Source: an uncultured Chitinophagales bacterium (GTDB lineage Bacteria > Bacteroidota > Bacteroidia > Chitinophagales > JAHDHT01). From it: 45,778 nt of DNA. The notes under the pieces were generated by a model that saw only the letters and a list, made by a program, of their open reading frames with translations, was not told where the DNA came from and searched no databases. The stretch lies in contig CALHDG010000100.1 in assembly GCA_938023075.1 (NCBI GenBank), forward strand, positions 1 through 45,778. The letters are read 5' to 3'. The translations under genes were made by a program, and so were the position numbers. Of this stretch, positions 23,031 to 34,000 are shown piece after piece; position 1 is the first letter of the stretch; every line of letters starts with the position of its first letter.

Positions 23031-24419
23031 TTACTGTTTGATGACTCGCCTACTGACAATTTGATGTTGATTACTTAAGCGAATAAAATAAATACCATCT
23101 GCAAGATCGATTAAATTAAAACTTACGGTATCAGTATTTTTATTCATCATTTTACTATAATCTTCTAACATTTGACCATCAATATTATATAGTGCGATAT
23201 TTATTAATTCATGTTTGTCTGCTTGATATTGCACTTGAAGTGTATTGTTGACTGGCACTGGTCCTATGGCATTAATCCATAAATTTTCTTGATCAAGTGG
23301 AAATTTATTAATATGGTTTAGTATTACCCGAAGTTCACTCACGTCGTGGTCGTCTTCATCTGTTAACACTTCTAAAATTTCATCATCTATAATCAAGTCA
23401 TTAAAATTATTATTATCCGGGGTTGAATCAATATCATCTAGAAAAGTACCATTTAAGCTTTGAAAAGAAACTATTTCAACGGAAGGAAAATAAACGTCTT
23501 CTATTAAACTCTCTAATAACAACAACTCTAATATAACAGTTTTACTTGAATCAGGATATAAAACGTCTTCTATAAAATATATGGCTTCACTAGGTTCAAT
23601 ATTTAAACGCCAGCCATTTGAAACAATAGAAAAACCTTCTGGTAAATAGGCAATTAATTCAGCTGATTTTATTGGTAAAACACCTTGGTTAAACACTTCA
23701 ACTTTCAATTGAACCGTATCTTGCGGTGCGTAACTTTCTACTTTATTATCTCTTTCGGTTAGGCGCAATGCCAAATCAAAGTAACAAGGCTGTTGCAGTT
23801 GCTCTATATTTACGATATCATAACAATAGTCTTGATCTTGGTCTACCAACACCAATTCTAAATTTTGAGTATTTGCCGGTAAGTTTACGTAGCCTCCATT
23901 TACTATTAAGGTATCTGCACCAAAATTATGAAACAACACAAAATGTTTTCTTAATGGGTTTGATCCTTCTATTTTATTAAGCGCGATATCAATAATACCA
24001 TCATCTTCATTGCAATTAAAATCTAATACAAATAAATTATTTTCAATAAATTGAACTCCAGTACCTTGCGATGTTTGGGTATCTGGATGATCAAAATCAG
24101 GGAATCCATTTCCATCTTCATCAACTCCGGCAACTGCACAAATGTAGTACGGTTCATCAAAATTAGCGTCGCCCATTTCAAAAGTGCCGGTTAGGTTAGA
24201 ATCGATCGGGTTACTTAAAAAACCTCCTGCAAAATCGTGTAAAGTGTATGCCACTACACAACCTGAAAAAACTTCGGAATTTAAAGCCATTGCATGAACT
24301 TCATTGCCTTCACAAACGTAAAAAGTTGTATCTGGCATTTCACCAGGATAGCATTGACCTTGGACAAAATTTGCCATTCCAAGCAGAACAATTAATATAA
24401 AAGAAATAATTTTAAGCAT
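23031..24419 (-). CDS. Secreted protein with T9SS type-A sorting domain
   Basis: The 462-aa protein has a Sec signal peptide (MLKIISFILIVLLGMANFVQ, cleavage near GQC). A region around residues 215-300 reads like a DUF11/CARDB-type beta fold (YAPQDTVQLKVEVFNQGVLP, then ELIAYLPEGFSI). The last 75 residues are a T9SS sorting domain: GPVPVNNTLQVQY, ALYNIDGQM, LADGIYFIRL and terminal VSRRVIKQ. It contains acidic stretches (DEDDHDV) that might bind calcium. It would be exported and surface-anchored. It is followed by a possible weak hairpin at 22979-22997 and preceded, on the same strand, by riboflavin synthase. Confidence 0.83.
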   Translation of the reverse strand: MLKIISFILIVLLGMANFVQGQCYPGEMPDTTFYVCEGNEVHAMALNSEVFSGCVVAYTLHDFAGGFLSNPIDSNLTGTFEMGDANFDEPYYICAVAGVDEDGNGFPDFDHPDTQTSQGTGVQFIENNLFVLDFNCNEDDGIIDIALNKIEGSNPLRKHFVLFHNFGADTLIVNGGYVNLPANTQNLELVLVDQDQDYCYDIVNIEQLQQPCYFDLALRLTERDNKVESYAPQDTVQLKVEVFNQGVLPIKSAELIAYLPEGFSIVSNGWRLNIEPSEAIYFIEDVLYPDSSKTVILELLLLESLIEDVYFPSVEIVSFQSLNGTFLDDIDSTPDNNNFNDLIIDDEILEVLTDEDDHDVSELRVILNHINKFPLDQENLWINAIGPVPVNNTLQVQYQADKHELINIALYNIDGQMLEDYSKMMNKNTDTVSFNLIDLADGIYFIRLSNQHQIVSRRVIKQ

Positions 24420-24458
24420 AACAAACTGAATAGGAATATAATATCCTACTCTATAAAG

Positions 24459-25046
24459 TTAGTATTTTTTGGCGAAACGTTGCATGTACTTCCCTAACAT
24501 GTCAAATTCAATATTAACAAATTCATTTTTTTGTAGCTGTTGAAACACCGTATTTTCAAAAGTATAAGGTATAATGGCTACACTAAAATGATCTAATTCG
24601 GCATCTACCAAAGTAAGGCTTACACCGTTTATAGTTATAGAACCTTTACGAATTAACACCTGATTGGTTTCGGTTTGAAGCCCAAAATAAAAACGCCAAC
24701 TGCCATTTTCATTTTTAATATCTTTACATATAGCTGTTGCATCAACATGTCCTTGTACAAAATGTCCATCTATCCTATCCCCTACTCTCAAGCATCTTTC
24801 TAAATTTATTTTTGATCCAATACTTAAATCATTTAAATTACTTACCTGTAAGGTTTCTTCAATAGCGGTTACCACGTGCACTTGGTTGGTTACTTCAACT
24901 ACGGTTAAGCAAACTCCATTATGTGCCACACTTTGATCTATTTTTAAATCATCAGAAATAGCGGAACGGATAAAAAAATGTTTATTGGTTCCTTCTTCTT
25001 CAATTTTTAAAACCTCTCCTATGCTTTCTATAATACCTGTAAACAA
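24459..25046 (-). CDS. ribE: Riboflavin synthase (alpha chain)
   Basis: The 195-aa enzyme converts two 6,7-dimethyl-8-ribityllumazine molecules to riboflavin. The two lumazine-binding repeats are clear: MFTGIIE and NGVCLTVVEV in the first, GDRIDGHFVQGHVD and INGVSLTLVDA in the second. The family nearly always starts with MFTGII, which here falls exactly on a TTG at 25046, so TTG is the real start. It begins 4 nt after the stop of the large type-B secreted protein and is probably co-transcribed with it. The length is normal. Confidence 0.96.
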   Translation of the reverse strand: MFTGIIESIGEVLKIEEEGTNKHFFIRSAISDDLKIDQSVAHNGVCLTVVEVTNQVHVVTAIEETLQVSNLNDLSIGSKINLERCLRVGDRIDGHFVQGHVDATAICKDIKNENGSWRFYFGLQTETNQVLIRKGSITINGVSLTLVDAELDHFSVAIIPYTFENTVFQQLQKNEFVNIEFDMLGKYMQRFAKKY

Positions 25047-25050
25047 CTTG

Positions 25051-27771
25051 TTATTCTTTTATAAGATGAATAAATCCACTCAAATCTTGAGCAGCAAATT
25101 CTTGCCCGGTTATATCCAATTGAAATACGATGCCTTCATAAAAATATACTCCATTGGATAAGGCTTGACCGCGTCGGTTAGTACCATCCCAATTAATATT
25201 AGGATCGCTTGTTTCAAAAACTAAATTACCCCAACGGTTAAAAATTTTCAAATCAATGTTTTGAACAAAGCGGTTTTTAATGGGTACCAATAAATCGTTA
25301 CTGCCATCATCATTTGGAGTAAAGGTATTGGGCAATTCATATTCAAAACAATTTTCAACGCACACTATATTGGTTCGAGTACTTTCATTGTTAAAAGAAT
25401 CAACCGCGGTAACCGAATAACAACCAGCAATTACATTTGCAATAAAATGTTGATATTGCGTTTGATTAACATCTTGAATATTTTCAATCAGTTCGAAATC
25501 ACTATTATTGTCGGGAGCATAATAAACGTTATAGCCAATTAAATCTTCATCTCCACAAGCGGTAATTGGGTTGTTCCAGCTTAAATCATTTCTAAAGTTT
25601 TCTGCTGTCCATTCCATTAAATTGGCATTGCAATCGTTTGTTACCGTTAAAGAGGGTACACAAGGTGCCAAAGTATCAATAGGTATAGCACATTGTATTT
25701 GTGAAAGATTAATTAATGGATCAACAATTTCAGGAGTTTGATAAGTACCATCGGCTTCTGTATAATAACAATAGGTTAAACCATTGGTTAAATTTTCATC
25801 GGTATACGTGGGTCTATTCGATATGCCAATAGAATCAAAATTACCCATAGGAGAATCGGACCGGTATATAATATATTGATTGTTTTGCCAAGGCACCTCT
25901 AAGTTAAAACTTAAATTAACCTGAGAAGGAGCAGGCATTGCATCTAAATATATAGAGGAAGCTATATTAGTATTACCGACTAACTCTCCATTGGCATAAA
26001 ACCCAATTTGGTAAGTATAGCCATTTTCTAAAGTGTTCAATAAATTATCATTAAAAATAGTATCGTTTGCGAGCGCGAAGGTTGCTGCCGGATTGGTTTC
26101 TGTAATCAATTCAAAATCGGTATTACCGATGCCCGTTGATCTAAATATTTTATACACATAGGGCGGTACATTAAAGGTGGTATCTAATGCCACCGGATTA
26201 GGTTTTGACCAAGCCACATACATTTGCCCATTAGTAGCATCGGTTTGCTGAACGCTTACATTGGTAATAACCGGTACGTCGCTTGGCAGAAAAACACAAG
26301 CTCCGTTAGAAGGCACACTTTGTATTTCATTAAGCGGAAAGCCACCCAAAGAAAGTTCAGCAAAATTTGCTACTATTCGATAAGTATAAGAAACACCTTT
26401 TAAAGCGGTTTCATCCAAATATTCAAAAGTTTCTATACCATCTTCTAATAATGTATAACCATCTAAGCGGCTATCAATTTCACAAGGGTCAACATTAGTG
26501 GTATCGCAACCTTGCCGGCGCAAAACAGAAAAGCCATTAAATTTCTCTGCCTCAAAACAAGCATAGGGCGATTGCCAGTTTAATAAGATAGAACTATTGT
26601 TGATGACTTCGTAAGTCAAATTTTCAGGCGCAGGAGGCACAACCGTAATTAGCCAGGTTTCTAAATCTGCCAAAGTAATGTGCGATGAACTATTGGGGTC
26701 TTCATCTTCCGCTTTTATCACAGCAGTATAGGGTTGATTTAAAATATGATCACAATAGGTTTGCCAGCTAAACAATCCTTCAGTTAAACCTGCTTGCATA
26801 TTAATTATATTAATTTCAGAAGGCAATGAATCTAATTCAAATGAACCACCAAAACCTTCCAGGTTAATTACGAGATCATCATCGGTTACCACAATAGCTT
26901 GTTGAAAATAAGAGCCGGCAATAATACAAGTGTCTCTTAAGTCTGCAATTTCTGGCGGTGTGTTATCGGTCTCTTTTACAATAATTTGCATATCCCTTCT
27001 TAAAGTACCAATACAAATACCATCTCTAAATTCACTTACTACAATAGCAATGTTATAGATGCCGGTTTGCTGAGGCGCATCCCAAATAAATTCACCCGTT
27101 GCCGCATTCAAAGTGTAGTTGTTATCCATGCCCGGCATAATTCCATTTGGAAAGATATAATTCAGCGCATCATCTTCTACACTAATTTTGGGTACAACCA
27201 ATTCAAAATGTAAACTGTCGCCATCAATATCAAAAGCATTTGGATTGTGAATGTATGGAATGCCCAAACCGGCAAAATCAATAGGCGGTTGCAACAATAC
27301 GGGGCTGTTATTAAAACTATAGAACTGTGGATCTAATATTTTTAAGGTGTTTTCAATATAAAAAGGTTCATTCATAGAGTTACCAAAATTAATGTTGATG
27401 ATGCTGTCAATTCTATTTAAATCCTGCATCCATAGCAAATATTCGCCCGGACCGGGATAGCTATGAATACCGCTGTAGGTATTTTTTTTTATATCGTTAC
27501 CCACCGATTCTCCATCAAAATTATTATCTACCATTGGTCCGTTATTTCTGCCTAAAATAGATTCTGTATTATCACCCCAATGGATAGTTAAGCTATCTCT
27601 ATCTACATTGCTGCTTTCTTTAGTATAAGTAGTTATAATCACCTCGTAGCGATAGCGGTTATCCGCTTCAGGCTTATGTATATAAGTAATTTCGCCCGCC
27701 CGGTTATGCGTTGCAAAAATTTGAGTACCGCAAAGTATCATACCTACTATAAACAGTATTGGTTTTTTCAT
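25051..27771 (-). CDS. Large secreted protein with T9SS type-B (gliding-associated CHU_C) sorting domain
   Basis: The 906-aa protein has a signal peptide (MKKPILFIVGMILCGTQIFA). Its N-terminal region begins with THNRAGEITY, typical of a Bacteroidetes surface-protein family. PKD/cadherin-like segments follow (FDIDGDSLHFEL; ATGEFIWDAPQQTGIYNI; about 180-270), then fibronectin-III-like parts (PENLTYEVINNSSILLNWQS, about 385-405, and several later). The last 90 residues are the gliding-motility-associated C-terminal domain: LPNTFTPNDDGSNDLLVP, LKIFNRWGNLVFE, NGVYFYE, LSGFIHLIKE. Such proteins leave through the type IX system and need PorP/SprF-like partners. ATG 27771 is preferred to the TTG at 27786. 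It is divergent from the giant repeat gene. Confidence 0.88.
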   Translation of the reverse strand: MKKPILFIVGMILCGTQIFATHNRAGEITYIHKPEADNRYRYEVIITTYTKESSNVDRDSLTIHWGDNTESILGRNNGPMVDNNFDGESVGNDIKKNTYSGIHSYPGPGEYLLWMQDLNRIDSIININFGNSMNEPFYIENTLKILDPQFYSFNNSPVLLQPPIDFAGLGIPYIHNPNAFDIDGDSLHFELVVPKISVEDDALNYIFPNGIMPGMDNNYTLNAATGEFIWDAPQQTGIYNIAIVVSEFRDGICIGTLRRDMQIIVKETDNTPPEIADLRDTCIIAGSYFQQAIVVTDDDLVINLEGFGGSFELDSLPSEINIINMQAGLTEGLFSWQTYCDHILNQPYTAVIKAEDEDPNSSSHITLADLETWLITVVPPAPENLTYEVINNSSILLNWQSPYACFEAEKFNGFSVLRRQGCDTTNVDPCEIDSRLDGYTLLEDGIETFEYLDETALKGVSYTYRIVANFAELSLGGFPLNEIQSVPSNGACVFLPSDVPVITNVSVQQTDATNGQMYVAWSKPNPVALDTTFNVPPYVYKIFRSTGIGNTDFELITETNPAATFALANDTIFNDNLLNTLENGYTYQIGFYANGELVGNTNIASSIYLDAMPAPSQVNLSFNLEVPWQNNQYIIYRSDSPMGNFDSIGISNRPTYTDENLTNGLTYCYYTEADGTYQTPEIVDPLINLSQIQCAIPIDTLAPCVPSLTVTNDCNANLMEWTAENFRNDLSWNNPITACGDEDLIGYNVYYAPDNNSDFELIENIQDVNQTQYQHFIANVIAGCYSVTAVDSFNNESTRTNIVCVENCFEYELPNTFTPNDDGSNDLLVPIKNRFVQNIDLKIFNRWGNLVFETSDPNINWDGTNRRGQALSNGVYFYEGIVFQLDITGQEFAAQDLSGFIHLIKE

Positions 27772-28042
27772 AATTTTATACACCAACTTGAAAGCGATTT
27801 TAAGTGTAAAAAACGAAATTTTCTCATAATTATTTGAATAAATGCTTTTCTAAATGATTTTCGTAATCTGTAAACCAACTTAAGGCTTTAAACATAGTGC
27901 GCTGAAAAAGTAACTATATACTTTGGAGTTCCGTACATATACTGACTATAAAACTGTACAAATAGGTAATGATAGTCGTGCAGTTGTAGTAAGCATAAAA
28001 GGTTAAATAAATTAAGCAATACTAGGTTAAGTAAATTTCAAA

Positions 28043-31000
28043 ATGATTGAATTATCAAATTTTTCTATTAAGCACAAGTTAGGTGGAATTGTCATAAAAT
28101 TAATTATAATTATATTAAATTTTCAAATAAATCAATCGCATGCACAAACAGACGATTTAGATTGGAATGATGATTTCAATTTTATTACCGGAGCAGGCAC
28201 TTATAATTATACAACAGAAGGTGACGTTAATTGCCTGTTTTCGGCAGCGTTAACGGTTGGTAATATTGATTTAGATCCTCGGTTTGGAATCATAACAGAA
28301 CCGAACAGAGCACTGCCCGATTCGGACGGTGATGCTGTAGTGCTTGATGTGTGGGGTACGCTTAGCCAAGAAAACGTTACCAACAGCATAAATGTTAGTT
28401 TCGGTGAATGTTTAACCGGCGTTAATTTTGGCATTACCGATATTGATTTGACAGAAGCCATTGCTATTAGAGGATTAGACTGCAATGGAAATTTTGTGTA
28501 TCCTACTGTAACTCCAGTAGGTGCTGCCAAATATTTAATATACGATGCGCTGTCAAACAATTGCATCAATTGCGGAGGCTTTGCTTTTCCTTTAGTCATA
28601 TTTAATTGTTTTGCTTTTCCAAATTGTGCTATTCCTAACGCCCCTTGTACTAATAATCCAATACCCAACTACCTAACCTTTGTAGGTAGTGGAGATAATG
28701 ATAATAATTTAAACACAACAGTAATTTTAGACTTTGGTACACAACAAATTAGCGGCATAGAGTTTTTATACAGCTTTGTAGATTTTGACGGAGCTTATGA
28801 TTGCCCTGATGCAACCAGCAATAATAATGAAGTATCTGGCATATCTGGATTTGGTACTCCTGGAGGAATGGAAATAATACATTTGCAAATAGGAGAAATA
28901 TTATATGATACGCCACCTTGCACAACCGATGCTTTAGATTGGAATGATAATGGAAATGCACCGAATGGCACTGGCATCTATAGTTATTCAAACTTAGGTA
29001 ACCCCAATTGCACATTTGGTGCTGAGTTAGAAGTAGGAAACAATTTTAATGTAGACCCCCTCTTTGGAACAACTACTGTAACAGGTTTGGGATTGCCTGA
29101 TACTAATGGAGATGGAGTTGTATTGGATGTTTGGGGAGAATCAAATAACAATAATGTTAACTTCTTGTCTCTTGTTTTCGATAGATGTTTAACCGGTGTA
29201 AGATTCGGAATTACTGAAATTGATTTAGCCGAAACAGTGGGTATTAGAGGGATAGATTGTAATGGAGCATTTGTATATCCTGCAATATCTGCACCTGGCA
29301 ATCCCAATTATTTAATCTACGATCATTTAACAAATAATTGTACAAATTGCAGTGGTTTTACATTTCCTGTTACAGCAAGTGATTGTATAGGTGTACCTAA
29401 TTGTGTGGTACCTAATAGTCCATGCACTAATAATCCATTAATGAATTATCTATCTATTGTTGGAGGTGGCGTAAACAATAATAACATCAATTCAACCGCC
29501 ATTTTAGATTTTGGCACACAACAAATATCAGAAATATATTTGTTGTATGGCTATATAGAAAATGATGGTGCTTATGATTGCCCAAATGCTTCAACTAGTG
29601 TCAATGATATTTCCGCTATAGATGGTAACGGCATTGTTGGAAATGTAATATCACATATACAAATAGGTGAAATTATATTTGACGAATATTCTATCTGCCC
29701 CTCAACCGAAATAAATGTGACTAAAAGTATTTCAAACGGACCTACCTTAAATTCAGATGGTACTTATGATGTTACTTACAGTATCCAAGTTGAAAATACC
29801 GGTGTTGACCCGGTTACTAACTTACAAATTAATGATAATCTTATTGCTTTCGCTCCTATAAACAGCACACTCATCACTATAACAGGTGGCGCATTTACAG
29901 TAAATAATAACTATGATGGAACAAGTGATTTTATCATAACCAGTGGAACCAATAATCTTGCGGTAGGGCAAAGCTTCAGTTTCGATTTATTAGTAAACTC
30001 TGGAGGTTATTCAACTTTACCTGTTAATAGAAATATTGTATTGTTAAGTGGAGAGGATAGTTCTGGCAATATTATAATTGGAAGATCTTCGGTAGTACCT
30101 GCTTTTCCACTTGCTATGCCAAGCGTTCAAATAACAAAATCTTTACAAAGTGTACCAATATTGAATGCCGACGGTACTTATGAAGTTACCTATAATGTTC
30201 TAATAGAAAATACTGGAACTACAACGCTTAGCAATGTTCAAGTTACGGATGTTTTAACCGCATTTGCACCAGTTAGTTCTGCTAATATTACGATTAATAC
30301 AGGCAACATAACAGCCAATCCAAATTTTGACGGTTTAGGTGATTCTAATCTGTTAACAGGTGCAGATATACTATTAGCAGGTGAAACAGCGACTTTAAGT
30401 TTACAATTAATAATAGGTCCTTATAGTACACCACCAGTAACAACCAATAATACAGTAGAGGTAACAGGTGAGGATGATTCCGGTAATCCTGCTATGGATA
30501 CTGATGCAGTGCCAACATCTTTTGTAGCACCAATGCCGGCAATTGATATAGTAAAAACCATAACAAGTAATCCGGCACTAAATTTAGATGGTACTTATGA
30601 TGTAACATTTGGTTTTGCTATTGAAAATACCGGAGATCAAAATTTAACTACTATTGGATTAATGGATGACTTAAGTGCTTTTGCTCCCATCAATTCTACA
30701 AATATTATTATTAATAATGGCAATGTAACGGCTAGCATGCTTTATGATGGCACAAGCAATATTAACTTACTAAGCGGAGCAGATAACATGACTCCTGGTG
30801 AAACGGCTATAGTTAGTTTAGAGGTAAATATGGGTCCTTTTACAACTCCTGTTAGTGGTGTAAGCAACACCGCCGATGTTTCTGGAATAAGTCCCGCCTC
30901 TTCAACCGTTACCAATAATAGTTCTGTTGTACCTGCTTTTTTGGCAGCTGTATCAGATGTTAGCATAACCAAAACAATTGCCTCTAATCCAAGATTAAAT

Positions 31001-34000
31001 GCTGATGGCACTTATGAAACAACTTTTGATATTCAAATTGAAAATACAGGTAATATTTCGTTAAACAATGTTCAAATAACAGATAATTTAACGGCTTTTG
31101 CTCCGGTTAATTTTAATAGTATTTCTGCAACCTCAATTAACATTAATACAAATAATAATTTTAATGGTTTAACCGATTTTAATCTGTTGGTTGGAACCGA
31201 CACTTTATTACCCGGCGAAACCGCTAATTTGAGTTTAAAGGTAAATGTAGGACCTTATGCTACACCTCCAGATTCTATTGATAACACAGCGGCAGTATCT
31301 GGAGAGGATAATTTTGGAAATCCTGTTTCTGATACGCATACTGTAGCAACACCATTTGATGCCCCAATGCCGGCTATTGATATTGTAAAAACTATATCAA
31401 GTAACCCGGCATTAAATGCTGATGGCACCTACGATTCAGTGTTTAACTTTGCCATAGAAAATACGGGCAATCAAAATTTAAGTAATGTTCAGTTTACCGA
31501 TAATTTGATTGCATTTGGACCGATTAATTCAACGAGCATTGCTGTTATAAATGGAAACCTAACGGCTAATGCCGGTTTCGATGGTTCATCAGATCAAAAT
31601 TTACTAAACGGTGGAGATAACCTTGCTCCGGGTGAGACCGGAGTATTGAGTCTTCAAGTAAATTTAGGTCCTTATAATACACCAATAAGTGGTATTAATA
31701 ACCGGACAGATATTTCAGCTACTGATCCTGCAGGAAGTGCCGTTACAGATATTAGTCTAATTGCACCCATATTTCCAACACCCACATCCGCTATTAATTT
31801 GGTAAAAACAGTTTCTTCAAACCCAACATTAAATGCTGATGGCACCTATGATGTTGAGTTTAGCTTTGTAATTGAAAATACAGGAGACCAGAATTTAGAT
31901 AATGTTCAGATTGTCGATAATTTGAGTGCTTTTGTGCCTGTAAATTCAACAAGTGCCAGCAGCATAACTGGAAATATATTGTTCAATCAAAATTATGATG
32001 GAATAACTGATGATAATTTATTAAATGGATTGAGTAGCTTGTTACCGGGTGAAACTGCTTCAATCAGTTTATCTGTTAATATGGGTTTGCATAGTCCTGC
32101 TCTTACCGGAGTAGATAATCAAGCAATCGTTTCAGCTACTGATCCATCTAATGCGATGGTAAATGATATGGATTTGGCTACTCCTGTATTTCCAACACCT
32201 GCACCAGCAGTAAACGTCACAAAAACAATTTCTTCTAATCCTATTTTAAATACTAATGGCACATATGATGTAGTGTTCAATTTTGTAATTGAAAATACCG
32301 GAGACCAAAATTTAAATAATATTCAACTCACTGACAATTTAAGTGCCTTTGCGCCAATTAATTTAGTAAACTTAGGTTTAGTAAGTGGAACGCTCTCTAC
32401 AAATATAAACTTTGATGGTACAACTGACTTTAACATACTTGGTGGTGCAAATACCTTGTCACCCTCAGAAACAGCTGCTATTAGTTTAACATTAAATATA
32501 GGACCTCACAATCCAACTCTTATAGGATTAGATAATCAGACGGATATTTCAGCAACGGATCCTTCAGGGGCAACGGTAAATGATATGGATACAGCTACTC
32601 CTGTATTTCCAACACCTGCACCAGCAATTGAAGTTATTAAAACGGTTGGTTCAAACCCAAGCTTAAACGTTGATGGAACCTATGATGTTATATTCAATAT
32701 TATTTTAGAGAACACAGGAAATCAAATTATAAATAATATACAAATAGAGGATGATTTAAGTGCTTTTGCTCCTATCAACAACATTAATACAACAATAATA
32801 GGAGCACTACCGCTTAATTCAAATTACGATGGAGTTACCGATATTAATTTGTTAGGTGCTATTGGCATTTTATCTCCTAATGAAAATATTACCATTAGCC
32901 TATCGGTTAATATGGGTCCACATAACTCCACTATAAATGGTATTGATAATATGGTTGATGCTAGTGCTACCGATCCTTCAGGTTTAGCCATAGGCGACTC
33001 CGATTCTGCACCTCTAGTTTTTCCTTTGCCAGCACCTGCCATAGAAATTGTAAAGTCCATTTCTTCTAATCCTACATTAAATTCAGATGGTACTTATGAT
33101 GCCATATTTAGTTTTACCATAACCAATACAGGCAATCAAAATTTAAACAGCATTCAAATTACAGATGATTTAAGTGCTTTTGCTCCAATAAATTACACCA
33201 ATATCGTTCAAGCGGCTAGCAGCCTTACCGCAAATATTAATTATAATGGTTTAACAGATATTACCCTATTAAGCAATGCGGATATGCTGGCTCCTAACGA
33301 TGCCGCTACGCTTTCTATTGAGGTTAATGTAGGACCGCACAACCCCACTATTAGCAATGTAAATAATATAGCTGATGTAACTGCAATAGATCCTTCTGGT
33401 ACAGCAGTAAACGATTCTGATGTTGCCGATCCACTTTTCCCTACTCCTAATCCGGGTATTGAAGTTGTTAAAACCGTTTCAAGTAATCCGGTGCTTAATA
33501 CAGATGGAACTTTTGATTTGACTTTTAAGTTTGCGCTTAAAAATACAGGCGATGTTGACTTAAGCAATATTCAATTGACCGATAATTTAAGTGCTTTTGC
33601 TCCAATCAATTCCATTTTATATGCCAATGAATCGGCAAATTTATCTCCGAATTCTGTTTTTGATGGTTTAATTAACGTCAATACCTTAACTGGTGCTGAT
33701 GTTTTGGCACCAAACGAATCTGGCTCATTTGAACTTGTGTTAAATGTTGGTCCGCATAGTACAACTATAACAGGTATTGCGAATACATGCCAGGTAAATG
33801 CTACCGCACCAAATAGCGAAAGCGTCAATAATAATGATGACGTTACACCAGCTTTTCAAGCCACTATACCAGCCTTAAAAATTGATAAGACTTTGTTTAG
33901 CGGACCTGATTTAAATACCGATGGCACTTTTGATATTACCTTTAAAATAGAAGCACAAAATACGGGTAATGTAAATCTTGATGATATTCAAATAGTAGAT

